From: Micromonospora fulviviridis
GTDB taxonomy: Bacteria; Actinomycetota; Actinomycetes; Mycobacteriales; Micromonosporaceae
DNA length: 64,000 nucleotides
NCBI RefSeq assembly: GCF_014648395.1
Contig: NZ_BMRA01000006.1
Location: 97,100-161,099, forward strand
Reading direction: 5' to 3'
Shown here: one piece after another, positions 17,708-26,799 of the stretch
How the letters are laid out: every line of letters begins with the position of its first letter
Numbering within the stretch: the first letter of the stretch is position 1
Translations under genes and position numbers: made by a program
Notes under the pieces: model-generated
What the model was told of the DNA's origin: nothing
Databases searched by the model: none
The model's input: the letters and a program-made list of their open reading frames with translations, nothing else

Positions 17708-19972
17708 ATGGGCGGTGAGGTCTTATTCGGGGTGGAGCTACGGGTGGCGCGTCATGCGGCCGGGCTGACGCTGGAAGAGCTCGCTGAGGCGTCCGGGGTG
17801 AGCGTGCGTGCGCTTAGCGACATGGAGCGAGGGCGGGCTTTGGGCCCGCAGCGCCGCACCGTGGTGTTGATCGCTGACGCGCTGAAGCTTGATGGCGAAC
17901 GCCGGACCGCGTTTCTGGCCAAGGCCAGGGCCGGGCGGACGCGACCGGCATCCTTGGCGGCCGCGCCGAGCTTGTGTGAGCTGCCTGTATCGATCAGCGA
18001 TTTCACCGGACGGGTGGCGGAACTGGCATGGCTGTTGCAACTGGTGGAGTCTGATGAGGCCATGGGGCGCTCTGGCACGGCCGTGATCTCCGGTGGTGCT
18101 GGGATGGGTAAGACGACCCTCGTCATCCGGGCTGCGCACCAGATGCGGGACCAGTTCCCTGGCGGCGTGCATTTTGTTGATGCGCTGGGAATGAGCGAAC
18201 GCCCGGTGGCAAGTGGGGAGATCTTGACCCGTGTGCTGCGGGCGATAGGTGTTCGCGATGCCGAGATTCCGCGAGACACGGCCGAGCAGGCCGGGCTTTA
18301 CCGTCAATTGCTGCGGGAGAAGCGCGTCCTTATGATGGTCGACAACGCAGGATCGGAAGCGCAGGTACGCCCGCTGATGCCCGGCGGTGGACGCAGTCGA
18401 CTCCTGATTACCAGTCGCCGTCTGCTGGCTGGGCTGGAGGACGTACAGCGGCTGCATTTGGATCCGATGCCAGACAGTGACGCGTCCGATCTGCTGCGGC
18501 GCATCCTGGCCGAGCGGGCGGACGTGCCCGACGACCATGATCTGAAGGATTTGGTGGACCTGTTGGGTGGGTTGCCGCTGGCAGTGCGCATCGTCGGCAA
18601 CCGGCTCGTATCCCGGCCGATCTGGACCGCAGCCGATCTGATCACCCGGCTGTCGGTGGCCGAGCGTCGGCTCGACCAGCTCGCCGCGGGCGATCTGAAG
18701 GTCGCGGCGGCGTTCGGGATGTCCTATGAGCAGCTTCCCCCGGTCACCCGGCAAGTGTTCAGGCGTGCTGCATTGGCCAGGGGCCCGGACTTCAGTGCCT
18801 GGCTCGCGGCCGTGGCCGGAGAGGTGACGATTCCCGAGGCCGAGGACCACCTCGACGACCTGGTGGACCTCGGGTTGATGCAGGCGGCGCACAGCGGCCG
18901 GTACCGGTTGCATGATCTGGTGCGTCTATACGCTCAGCAGCGTCTGGAAGTTGACGAACCGACTGCCGCTGTCACCGCCGCCCACCGCAGAGTGAATACC
19001 TGGCTCCTTGCGAACCTGACCGACGCCGGCTCCTGGTTTTCACCCCAGCCGCCCAGTACCGACGGTTCATCCTTCTGCACCGCCGCGGACGCGGAGGCAT
19101 GGATACGGGCCGAGGCCGAACTGTGGCTTGCGGCGCTCGACGACGCTGCGACAGCCGGCGACCATCAAGCCGTGGTCGACGCTGTGCAGGCCGCGAACTG
19201 GTTCGCGGGCCGCTGGCGACACTGGCCGCATTGGAGCAGGGTCTTCACGCTCGCCTACGACTGCGCGGTGCAGCTCGACGATCTCGGCAGGCAAGCGGGG
19301 TTCCTCAACCGATTGGCGCGCACCTACACAGTGCTGGGCCAAAACGCAAGCATGGCGGTCGGGTACGCCGAGCGGGCCTTGGCGCTCGCCCGATCGGCCG
19401 CAGACGGCTGGGAGGAAGCCGCAGCGTTACAGAACCTCGCCCGCGCCCGCGTCATGCTCGGCGACTTGCCTGGTGGCCTCGACGCCGTCCGTGCAGCAGA
19501 AGAACGCTTCCGGCACCTCGACGATGTCAACGAGGTCTGCCAGACACTCTTGGGCCGCGGCGACATCGCCCGCAGCCTCGGCAACATCGACGAAGCCCTG
19601 GACTGCTTCCAGCGCGTCCTGGACATGGTGGAAGACCCGGCGTCAGGAATGACACCATCGATCGCGGCGATGACGCTGCCGTATGTGCTGTCCATGTCAG
19701 CGCGGGCCTTGGGGCTGATCGGGCGCAATGCTGAGGCTGTGCCCCGGGCGCTGCGCGCTGCGGACCTGTTCGGCAGTATGCAGATGCTCGACGCTCAGGC
19801 CCGGGTCCTGCGGATTCTGGGCGAAGACCTTTACCGAGCCGACCAGGCCGCCCAAGCGCGCGACTGCCTGCTGCGGGCGGCGGAGATCTACGGGTTGATC
19901 GGCAGTCACGATGAGGCGTCCCGTTGCCGGGACAAAGCGGTGGCCGTCACCGGCGATGCAAGCCGCTCCTAG
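17708..19972 (+). CDS. XRE-type HTH / NB-ARC / TPR regulator (STAND protein)
   Basis: A 754-residue regulator. An N-terminal XRE HTH lies at residues ~8-60 (ELRVARHAAGLTLEELAEAS ... SDMERGRALGPQRRT), then a linker. The NB-ARC ATPase has Walker A GGAGMGKTT at about 129-137, Walker B VLMMVDNAG, sensor RLLITSRR and GGLPLAVRIVGNRL. A winged-helix part follows (DLVRLYAQQRLEVD), and the C-terminal ~300 residues form TPR-like helical repeats. The ATG at 17708 is chosen because upstream codons do not look coding. STAND proteins of this type act as nucleotide-dependent switches, often controlling neighbouring genes. The flanking alpha/beta hydrolases at 16150, 20078 and 20793 are the obvious candidates, with no direct proof. 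Confidence 0.85.
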   Translation: MGGEVLFGVELRVARHAAGLTLEELAEASGVSVRALSDMERGRALGPQRRTVVLIADALKLDGERRTAFLAKARAGRTRPASLAAAPSLCELPVSISDFTGRVAELAWLLQLVESDEAMGRSGTAVISGGAGMGKTTLVIRAAHQMRDQFPGGVHFVDALGMSERPVASGEILTRVLRAIGVRDAEIPRDTAEQAGLYRQLLREKRVLMMVDNAGSEAQVRPLMPGGGRSRLLITSRRLLAGLEDVQRLHLDPMPDSDASDLLRRILAERADVPDDHDLKDLVDLLGGLPLAVRIVGNRLVSRPIWTAADLITRLSVAERRLDQLAAGDLKVAAAFGMSYEQLPPVTRQVFRRAALARGPDFSAWLAAVAGEVTIPEAEDHLDDLVDLGLMQAAHSGRYRLHDLVRLYAQQRLEVDEPTAAVTAAHRRVNTWLLANLTDAGSWFSPQPPSTDGSSFCTAADAEAWIRAEAELWLAALDDAATAGDHQAVVDAVQAANWFAGRWRHWPHWSRVFTLAYDCAVQLDDLGRQAGFLNRLARTYTVLGQNASMAVGYAERALALARSAADGWEEAAALQNLARARVMLGDLPGGLDAVRAAEERFRHLDDVNEVCQTLLGRGDIARSLGNIDEALDCFQRVLDMVEDPASGMTPSIAAMTLPYVLSMSARALGLIGRNAEAVPRALRAADLFGSMQMLDAQARVLRILGEDLYRADQAAQARDCLLRAAEIYGLIGSHDEASRCRDKAVAVTGDASRS

Positions 19973-20077
19973 TTCTGCATGCTGTTCTGCCTGTTGCCGC
20001 ACCTGTGCCGGGTCTTGCATGGAAGGCGAACCGGCGGGCGCCCGAGCCCGCCGCTCTGAAGATCTCAGGAGCATTCC

Positions 20078-20764
20078 ATGAGCACACCCACCGTGCGCAA
20101 CGTCGTGCTGGTGCACGGCGGCTTCGTCGACGGGTCAGGATGGCAGGCCGTGCACCGGCTGCTGACCAGCGACGGCTTCACCGTCAAGGTCGTGCAGAAC
20201 CCAACCCTCTCGCTGGAGGGCGACGTCGCCGCGACCCGGTACGTCCTCGACGGTCTCGACGGGCCGGCCGTCCTGGTCGGTCACTCCTACGGTGGCGCGG
20301 TCATCAGCGAGGCCGGCACCCACCCCGGTGTTGCCGCGCTCGTCTACATCGCCGCATTCGCGCCAGACAAGGGCGAGTCAGTCAACACGCTGATCGCCGA
20401 CCCGCCGCCCGGTGCACCTGTCCCGCCGATCCTGCCCCCACGCGAAGGATTCCTGTTTCTCGACCGGGACAGGTTCCACCACTCTTTCGCCGGTGACCTG
20501 CCTGCCGACGATGCGGCCTTCCTCGCGGACTCCCAGGTGCCGTGGGGTGTGGGCGCACTGGCCGGATCGGTGACCGAACCCGCGTGGCGGCACAAGCCCA
20601 GCTTCTACCTGGTCGCCACCGAAGACCGCATGATCCCGCCACCGGCCCAGCGGACCATGGCCCAACGCGCCGGATCAACCATCGTCGAGGCCATCGGCAG
20701 CCACGCCATCTACGCCTCGCAGCCCGGAGCTGTCGCCGACCTGATCCGCCAGGCTGGCCGCTAG
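20078..20764 (+). CDS. Alpha/beta hydrolase (paralogue 2)
   Basis: A 228-residue protein with VLVHGGFVDG near residues 10-19, nucleophile elbow GHSYGG (Ser70), acid region ATEDRMIP and GSHAIYASQP with the probable catalytic His. The ATG follows CAGGAG. It is clearly related to the genes at 16150 and 20793, with which it shares LVYIAAF after the elbow. It is 105 bp downstream of the NB-ARC regulator and 28 bp upstream of the secreted paralogue, so the last two hydrolases probably form an operon. Confidence 0.9.
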   Translation: MSTPTVRNVVLVHGGFVDGSGWQAVHRLLTSDGFTVKVVQNPTLSLEGDVAATRYVLDGLDGPAVLVGHSYGGAVISEAGTHPGVAALVYIAAFAPDKGESVNTLIADPPPGAPVPPILPPREGFLFLDRDRFHHSFAGDLPADDAAFLADSQVPWGVGALAGSVTEPAWRHKPSFYLVATEDRMIPPPAQRTMAQRAGSTIVEAIGSHAIYASQPGAVADLIRQAGR

Positions 20765-20792
20765 CCTCCGCCAGCACAAGGAGCAGACAAAG

Positions 20793-21623
20793 ATGTCGAC
20801 CCACTTCTCCCGCCGTACCCTCGTCGCCACAGCCGGTGCCGCTCTGGCCACCACGACCGTCGGCCTCGCGGCCGGCTCGGCCGCTGAGGCCGGCCGTCCC
20901 CGTCCATCGAAGCCCACCGTCCTGCTGGTGCATGGTGGCTTCGCCGACGCCTCCGCCAGCTGGGACGGTGTCATCGCCCGCCTGCAGGACCGCGGCTATC
21001 CGGTCATCGCCCCGGCCAACCCGCTGCGCAACCTCCCGTACGACTCCGCCTACGTCGCCAGTGTGCTGGCCAGCATCAACGGGCCGGTCGTCCTTGCCGG
21101 GCACTCCTATGGCGGCGCGGTCATCACCAATGCCGCCGCCAGCGCCCCCAACGTCAAAGCGCTCGTCTACATCGCCGCGTTCGTTCCCGACGTCGGCGAA
21201 GCCCTCGGCGAGCTCATCGCCAAATACCCGGGCAGCGAAATCCAGGCCGCCCTCAACCCGGTCCCGTACCCCAACCCCGACGGCAGCACCGGCACCGACC
21301 TCTACCTGCAAGCCGACCAGCTCCGCCGGGTCTTCGCCGCCGACCTGCCCACCTCCACCACCACGCTGCTGGCGGCGACGCAGCGGCCGTTCAGCGCACA
21401 ATGCTTCGCCGACCTGACCCACGCCGCCGCCTGGCGGACCATCCCCTCCTGGGGCCTGGTCGCCACCCAAGACCTGGCCATCCCGCCAGCGTTGCAGCGT
21501 TTCGAGTACCAGCGGGCCAACGCCCGCGGCACGGTCTCGGTGGCCGCATCACACTGCGCGATGGTCAGCCATCCCAAGCTCACCGCCGACCTCATCGAAC
21601 ACGCCGCCAACAGCATCAACTAG
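20793..21623 (+). CDS. Exported alpha/beta hydrolase (paralogue 3)
   Basis: A 276-residue protein. The N-terminus, MSTHFSRRTLVATAGAALAT followed by an Ala-rich stretch, is a Tat-type signal (SRRTLV). The mature part has VLLVHGGFADASASW, the elbow GHSYGG, the acid region ATQDLAIP and a C-terminal ASHCAMVSHP with the His. It is the exported version of the two cytosolic paralogues. The start has AAGGAG upstream. It is followed by a strong hairpin. An esterase acting outside the cell is likely; the substrate is unknown. Confidence 0.9.
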   Translation: MSTHFSRRTLVATAGAALATTTVGLAAGSAAEAGRPRPSKPTVLLVHGGFADASASWDGVIARLQDRGYPVIAPANPLRNLPYDSAYVASVLASINGPVVLAGHSYGGAVITNAAASAPNVKALVYIAAFVPDVGEALGELIAKYPGSEIQAALNPVPYPNPDGSTGTDLYLQADQLRRVFAADLPTSTTTLLAATQRPFSAQCFADLTHAAAWRTIPSWGLVATQDLAIPPALQRFEYQRANARGTVSVAASHCAMVSHPKLTADLIEHAANSIN

Positions 21624-21635
21624 CCACCTACCTGC

Positions 21636-21664
21636 CGGGCTGGCCCCAACACCGGGCCAGCCCG
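21636..21664. terminator. Terminator hairpin after the hydrolase operon
   Basis: CGGGCTGGCCC and GGGCCAGCCCG make a perfect 11-bp stem with a 7-nt loop, 13 bp after the stop codon of the exported hydrolase. Confidence 0.7.
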
Positions 21665-21810
21665 CTCACCTGCCCGCAAGCAGCTGAGCCCAACTACGGG
21701 CGCGGACGTCAAACCAGCCATCAACGATGCCAGCCCGACACACCGTGTGAGCAGGCGTCCGTGCCGTTCCCGCGGGTGCCGGGGCGGCGGCTCTAAGTTC
21801 CGCTTCGACG

Positions 21811-22822
21811 TCTGAACCCTTCGGGCTGCGCGCGGTCAGCGTCCTGGAACTGGCCGCCGACGCCGAGGGGCGGCCCGGCCGGGCCCGTGAGGAGGGCGCC
21901 TGGCGGGTCGTGGCCAGCGTGGGAGAGGCACCGGCGTGCAGTCCCAGCGCGGGAGAGACGGCCGTACCGGTCGACGACCGGCTCACCGTGGTGCTGTCCG
22001 GCCGCCGTCTCGAAGCCGCCGACCGGCGGGTCGTCGAGGCCTTCGCAGCCCAGGCCGCCGTCGCGCTGCGCCAGGAGCGCCTGGCCGAGGAGGCCGCCAC
22101 CGCCCGCCCACTCGCCGTCGCCGACCGGATGCGCACCGCACTGCTCGCGGCGGTCAGTCACGACCTGCGTACGCCGCTGGCGTCGGCCAAGGCCGCGGTG
22201 TCCAGCCTGCGCAGCCACGACGTCGAGTTCGACGCCGATGACCGCGAGGAGTTGCTGGCCACCGCCGACGAGTCGCTGGACCGGCTGGGCCGGCTGGTGG
22301 CGAACCTGCTCGACATGAGCCGGTTGCAGGCCGGCGCGCTCGGTGTCTCCGCCACCGCGATCGGGCTGGAGGGCGCCGTGCCGCGAGCGTTGGACGAGCT
22401 GGGCCCGATGGCGGCCGATGTCACCACCGACATTCCGGCCGACCTGCCGGCCGCCGAGGCCGACCCGGGGCTGCTGGAGCGGGTGCTGGTCAACATCGTC
22501 GCCAACGCGCTGCGGCACAGCCCGTCCGGGCAGCCACCCACCGTCACCGCGAGCGCCCACGCCGGACAGGTCGAGCTGCGGATCATCGACACCGGCCCGG
22601 GCATCCCCGAGGACCAGTGGGAACACGTCTTCCTGCCGTTCCAAACGCCTCGGCGACCGGGACAACCAGACCGGCGTCGGACTTGGCCTCGCCCTGTCCC
22701 GCGGCCTCGCCGAGGCGATGGGTGGCAGCATCACTCCCGAGACCACCCCAGGCGGCGGACTGACCATGGTGCTGCGGCTGCCCGTCACCGCGCAGACGAT
22801 CTCGGAAGGGCCGCCGGAATGA
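21811..22822 (+). pseudogene. kdpD: Broken kdpD (potassium sensor kinase), C-terminal part
   Basis: Encodes the cytoplasmic end of KdpD. It runs from a GAF-like region (SEPFGLRAVSVLEL) through the dimerisation/phospho-acceptor helix AAVSHDLRTPLASAKAAVSS and the ATPase N-box VNIVANALRHSP to DTGPGIPEDQWEHVFLPF. A one-base shift near 22645 then moves GVGLGLALSRGLAEAMGGSI into another frame. The N-terminal KdpD/USP sensor domain and the four membrane helices are missing, and no start is present. No kdpFABC genes are in the window. The stop overlaps the kdpE start (ATGA), as in an intact operon. Confidence 0.88.
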
Positions 22823-23518
22823 CCCGAATCCTTGTCGTGGACGACGAGCCGCAGATCCTGCGCGCCCTGCGGATCAATCTGCGTGCCCGCGGCTACGACG
22901 TCGAGGTCGCCGACAGCGGCGCCGCGGCCCTCAAGGCCGCGGCCAGCCACCCGCCGGAGCTGGTGGTGCTCGACCTGGGCCTGCCCGACCTGGACGGCGT
23001 CGACGTCATCCGAGGGCTGCGCGGGTGGACCACCGTGCCGATCATCGTGCTCTCCGACCGAGCCGGCAGCGAGGACAAGGTCTCCGCCCTCGACGTCGGC
23101 GCCGACGACTACGTCACCAAACCCTTCGGCGTCGACGAACTCCTCGCCCGCATCCGCGCGGTCACCCGCCGCCTCACCGCGACACCGGCCGACGCTCCGG
23201 CGCCCGCCGCGACGGCCGCCCCCCCGGGTGGGCCGGCACACCGTCAACCTCGTCGACCGGACCGTCACCCGCGACGACGGCGTCGAGGTGCGGCTCACCC
23301 CCACCCAGTGGGCCATGCTCGACAAGCTGCTGCGCCACCCCGGCAAGCTGATCAGCCAGCGGTAGCTGCTGCACGACGTGTGGGGCCCGGAATACCAGCA
23401 CGAAACCAACTACCTGCGCCAGTACATGGCCCAGCTGCGTCGCAAGCTCGAAGACGATCCCGCCCGCCCCCGGCACCTGATCACCGAGCCGGGCATGGGT
23501 TACCGATACCGGCCCTGA
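22819..23518 (+). pseudogene. kdpE: Broken kdpE (response regulator)
   Basis: The receiver domain is intact: MTRILVVDDEPQILRAL, phospho-acceptor Asp in LVVLDLGLPDLDGVDV, and the Lys of DDYVTKPF. A frame break in a C/G run near 23218 puts the OmpR-type winged helix in another frame (VGRHTVNLVDRTVTRDDGVE). A TAG stop at 23363..23365 replaces the Gln normally found in ISQRQLL. The remainder (HDVWGPEYQHETNYLRQYMA ... GYRYRP) is still readable to 23518. Two independent lesions make it non-functional. Confidence 0.88.
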
Positions 23519-23565
23519 CCAGTCGCGGTGACGCGTGGAGGCCGAATCGAATCTGCGGCGCGGGC

Positions 23566-23604
23566 TTGACCCTGACGCTGCGTCAACCCTCCATGCTGGC
23601 TGCC
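23566..23604 (+). promoter_or_regulatory. MerR-type promoter with leaderless start for the ABC exporter
   Basis: A -35 like TTGACC is at 23566..23571 and a weak -10 CATGCT at 23592..23597, separated by an over-long 20-bp spacer. The spacer holds the dyad TGACGctgCGTCA (23573..23585). Long spacers with central dyads are the hallmark of MerR-activated promoters, and the MerR gene is the last gene of the cluster. Transcription would begin at about 23604, right at the ATG at 23605, so the ATPase mRNA is probably leaderless. No Shine-Dalgarno sequence is present. Confidence 0.7.
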
Positions 23605-24399
23605 ATGAGCATTCCGGCAACACATCCGGCCCACGAGCCGGCCATCCACGTGCGGGGCCTGGAGAAGTCGTTCAAGGATCTGAAGGTGCTGCGCGGCGTG
23701 AATTTCGACGTGGCGCGGGGGAGTATCTTCGCTCTGCTCGGCTCGAACGGGGCCGGGAAGACCACGGTGGTGCGGATCCTGTCCACGCTGCTCAAGGCCG
23801 ACGCGGGCACTGCCCGGGTCAACGCCTTCGACGTCGCGACACGGGCCGCCGACGTACGCGAGTCCATCAGTCTGACCGGGCAGTTCGCGGCGGTCGACGA
23901 GATCCTCACCGGGCGGGAGAACCTCATCCTGGTCGCCAGGCTGAGGCACCTCAAGGACCCGGGCGTAATCGCGGACGACCTGTTGAGGCGCTTCTCGCTG
24001 ACCGAGGCGGGCGCCCGGAGGGTGGCGACGTACTCCGGTGGGATGCGCCGCCGCCTGGACATCGCGATGAGCCTGATCGGAAACCCGCCGGTCATCTTCC
24101 TCGACGAGCCGACGACCGGTCTCGACCCGCAGGCGCGCATCGAGGTGTGGCAGGCCGTGCGGGAACTCGCCCAGAGCGGCACCACCGTGCTGCTCACCAC
24201 CCAGTACCTCGACGAGGCGGAACAGCTCGCCGACCGGATCGCCGTCCTCCACGAGGGCCGGATCATCGTCGACGGCACCCTCGCCGAGCTCAAGCAACTC
24301 CTGCCACCCGCCCAGGTCGAGTACGTCGAGAAGCAGCCGACCCTCGAGGACGTCTTCCTCACCGTCGTCGGCGCCCGAACCGAGAAGGAACAGCGATGA
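23605..24399 (+). CDS. ABC transporter ATP-binding protein (drug-export type)
   Basis: A 264-residue ATPase of the DrrA-like daunorubicin-resistance family. It has Walker A LGSNGAGKTT near 44-53, Q-loop TGQFAAVDE, signature YSGGMRRRLD, Walker B VIFLDEPTTGLDP and switch region TTQYLDEAEQ. The C-terminal tail (YVEKQPTLEDVFLTVVG) is typical of this family. It energises the permease encoded next, with which it overlaps by 4 bp (ATGA). The start at 23605 was chosen from the promoter geometry; ATG 23593 is an in-frame alternative. Regulation by the downstream MerR protein is likely. Confidence 0.93.
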   Translation: MSIPATHPAHEPAIHVRGLEKSFKDLKVLRGVNFDVARGSIFALLGSNGAGKTTVVRILSTLLKADAGTARVNAFDVATRAADVRESISLTGQFAAVDEILTGRENLILVARLRHLKDPGVIADDLLRRFSLTEAGARRVATYSGGMRRRLDIAMSLIGNPPVIFLDEPTTGLDPQARIEVWQAVRELAQSGTTVLLTTQYLDEAEQLADRIAVLHEGRIIVDGTLAELKQLLPPAQVEYVEKQPTLEDVFLTVVGARTEKEQR

Positions 24400-25157
24400 A
24401 CAAGCACTTCCTCGGCGACACCGCCGTCCTCCTGGGCCGTTCGCTGCGCCACATCGCCCGCAGCCCGGACACCATCATCACGACCGCGATCATGCCGATC
24501 GCCTTCATGCTGCTGTTCGTCTACGTCTTCGGCGGCGCGATCGAGACCGGGTCCGACTCGTACGTGAACTATCTGCTACCCGGCATCCTGCTCATCACCA
24601 TCGCCTCGGGCATCTCCTACACCGCCTACCGGCTCTTCCTGGACCTGCAGCGCGGCATCTTCGAACGGTTCCAGTCCATGCCGATCGCCCGGCCCTCCGT
24701 GTTGTGGGCGCACGTCCTGACCTCGCTGGTCGCCAACCTCATCTCGCTCGTGGTCGTCGTCGGCGTCGCCCTTCTCATGGGCTTCCGCACGGGAGCCGGC
24801 GTCCCGGGATGGCTCGCGGTCGCCGGCATCCTGATCCTGTTCACCCTGGCGCTGACCTGGCTCGCCGTGATCCCCGGCCTCACCGCGAAGTCGGTGGACG
24901 GCGCGAGCGCGTTCTCCTACCCGCTCATCTTCCTGCCGTTCATCAGCTCGGCCTTCGTACCCACCGACACCATGCCCGGGCCGGTGCGGGCCTTCGCCGA
25001 GCACCAGCCGGTGACCGCCATCGTCAACGGGATTCGAGCCCTGTTCGACCAGCAACCGGTCGGCACCGACATCTGGACCGCCCTGGCCTGGTGCGTCGGC
25101 ATCCTCGTCGTCGCCTACCTCTTCGCCACCATCACCTACCGTCGGAAGATCTCCTGA
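24396..25157 (+). CDS. ABC-2 type permease (drug-export type)
   Basis: A 253-residue membrane protein with six helices, of the DrrB-like ABC-2 family. The first helix is TAIMPIAFMLLFVYVFGGAI, and the conserved ERFQSMPIARPSVLWAHVL and SAFVPTDTMPGPVRAFAEHQ segments are present. It forms the membrane part of the exporter with the 23605 ATPase. Translation is coupled through the ATGA overlap. The exported compound is not predictable, but this family commonly handles hydrophobic antibiotics. Confidence 0.93.
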   Translation: MNKHFLGDTAVLLGRSLRHIARSPDTIITTAIMPIAFMLLFVYVFGGAIETGSDSYVNYLLPGILLITIASGISYTAYRLFLDLQRGIFERFQSMPIARPSVLWAHVLTSLVANLISLVVVVGVALLMGFRTGAGVPGWLAVAGILILFTLALTWLAVIPGLTAKSVDGASAFSYPLIFLPFISSAFVPTDTMPGPVRAFAEHQPVTAIVNGIRALFDQQPVGTDIWTALAWCVGILVVAYLFATITYRRKIS

Positions 25158-25202
25158 GCCGGGGTCGACCGGACCGGGTGAGATGAGGGCAGGATCCACC
25201 GC

Positions 25203-25982
25203 ATGCTGACCATCGGCCAACTGGCGGCGTACGCCGGCGTCACCGTGCGAGCGGTGCGGCACTACCACCAGATCGGACTACTGCCCGAGCCGGAACGGGA
25301 TGCCTCGGGCTACCGGCGCTACGGCGCGACGGCAGTCGTGTCCCTCATCAAGATCCGCACCCTCGCCAACGCCGGTGTGCCGCTGTCCGAGATCGGTCGG
25401 CTGCTCGGCGCCGACGACTCGACCTTCGCCGAGGCAATCGAAAGGATCGACGGTCACCTGCGCGACGAGATCGGACGGCTCGAGACCAGCCGCAAGCAGA
25501 TCGCGCAACTCACCGCCGGGGACAGTCTGGTGCTCCCGGTGGAGGTGACCTGCTATCTCGACCGGCTTCGCCAGATCGGGGCGTCGCCGCGGATGGTGGA
25601 GGGAGAACGGGACGGGTGGATCCTGATCGCGGCGCGCTGGCCGGATCGCATCCGCGAGTGGATGCCCGCGAAACTCGCCGAACTTGACAACCCACAGGTC
25701 GTCCGGCTCTACCGCCTCATCTCGGAGATCCTCGACAGCGACGCCGCGGACGACCCACGCCTGGAGGAGGTCGCCGACATCATGGCCGCCCTGGCCGAGC
25801 AGGCATTCGCCGCCGGCGACCCCGACCCCGGCGACGAGACGCACGACGACCTACCGTTCGACCTGCTGGACGCGCTCGCCGTCGAGTACGACCCGCGGGC
25901 GCGGCGGCTGCGGGACCTGATGCGCCAGCGCGGCTGGGCCCGCTGGACCCGGCTGGAGCGGCTGACCGACCCCCCCGACTGA
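25203..25982 (+). CDS. MerR-family transcriptional regulator
   Basis: A 259-residue regulator. The MerR HTH occupies residues 1-70 (LTIGQLAAYAGVTVRAVRHY HQIGLLPEP, then YRRYGATAVVSLIKI), followed by a coiled dimerisation helix and a large ~150-residue effector domain of unknown ligand. The ATG at 25203 is preceded by AGGAT. It is the third gene of the exporter cluster. The operator-like dyad in the long-spacer promoter at 23566 suggests it senses the exported compound and activates the cluster. Confidence 0.9.
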   Translation: MLTIGQLAAYAGVTVRAVRHYHQIGLLPEPERDASGYRRYGATAVVSLIKIRTLANAGVPLSEIGRLLGADDSTFAEAIERIDGHLRDEIGRLETSRKQIAQLTAGDSLVLPVEVTCYLDRLRQIGASPRMVEGERDGWILIAARWPDRIREWMPAKLAELDNPQVVRLYRLISEILDSDAADDPRLEEVADIMAALAEQAFAAGDPDPGDETHDDLPFDLLDALAVEYDPRARRLRDLMRQRGWARWTRLERLTDPPD

Positions 25983-26124
25983 CGTGCGGACGTCGACCAC
26001 TCACGCCTGCGGCAGGCTCGGATGGCCACGTTCGCCGGGCAGCAGAAGTCGCGCCTCAGCCCCGACCTGCGCCCCTGACGCCGGCCCGACAGAACAAGGG
26101 GTCAGCCAGGCATCCGTCGGGCCG

Positions 26125-26592
26125 TCACGCGTCCGCCACCGCGCCGACCTGTGGCCATGCCGGGGCATCCCCCGTCAAACCGGATCCCGGCACCGCGGCA
26201 CTGGCCGACAGGTCGAAGGCTCGAAGGATGACGTGCACGGCCACCACCTCCGCCCCACCACGCCGCCGGAGGTCGGCCACCGCCCGGTGGAGCACCGTCC
26301 GGCTCGTCGAGGCCATCCTCACGATCGCGTCAACGTCCGCCGCGATCCACCAGGCACCCACCGCGCACGGCTCCGATCGCAGGAAGTCCAGCAGGTGGCT
26401 GCCCGGCGTGGCAGAGGTCAGCCGCACGCAGACGAGGGCCTCATGCATCCGCTCCGGCACCTCGAACGGGAGATGCCCGGCCGGTCCGGTGTTGACCACC
26501 CGACCCGCGTCAGGCACCGACGGTCCCTCGCCGCCCACCCCCACCAGCCACCGATCCCGCTGGCTCATCCGCCACGATGTCATGCCACCCAT
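26125..26592 (-). CDS. Hypothetical protein, possibly AsnC-ligand-domain-like
   Basis: Up to 155 residues. The central part (EALVCVRLTSATPGSHLLDF ... AWWIAADVDAIVRMASTS ... VVAVHVILRAFDL) alternates beta strands and helices in a way that recalls ferredoxin-like Lrp/AsnC effector domains, but this is only a pattern impression. The first ~40 residues are less convincing, and ATG codons at 26592, 26583 and 26568 are all possible, none with a good ribosome site. Coding bias is good on this strand. No partner gene is obvious. Confidence 0.45.
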   Translation of the reverse strand: MGGMTSWRMSQRDRWLVGVGGEGPSVPDAGRVVNTGPAGHLPFEVPERMHEALVCVRLTSATPGSHLLDFLRSEPCAVGAWWIAADVDAIVRMASTSRTVLHRAVADLRRRGGAEVVAVHVILRAFDLSASAAVPGSGLTGDAPAWPQVGAVADA

Positions 26593-26799
26593 GCTCGCGT
26601 GCTGGGCACTCGACGGCGGGCGTCGCTACAGCGAATTCACGCCGCCCCGGCGAATCTTCACACGACCTTGACGGGCGCGACCGTACGCGTCTCGGCCTCG
26701 CGGCGGGTCAAGGGCGTCGGCGTCAGAAAGGCGTGAAAAAGTCGGCCCTCCGCGTTAAATCCGCGTAGCGGCGGCCGCCGTTCCGCCCTGCCGGCCCGA
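26593..26799. other. Intergenic, no recognised feature
   Basis: Part of the 342-bp gap in front of the APC-type permease. I see no gene in it. Confidence 0.5.
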
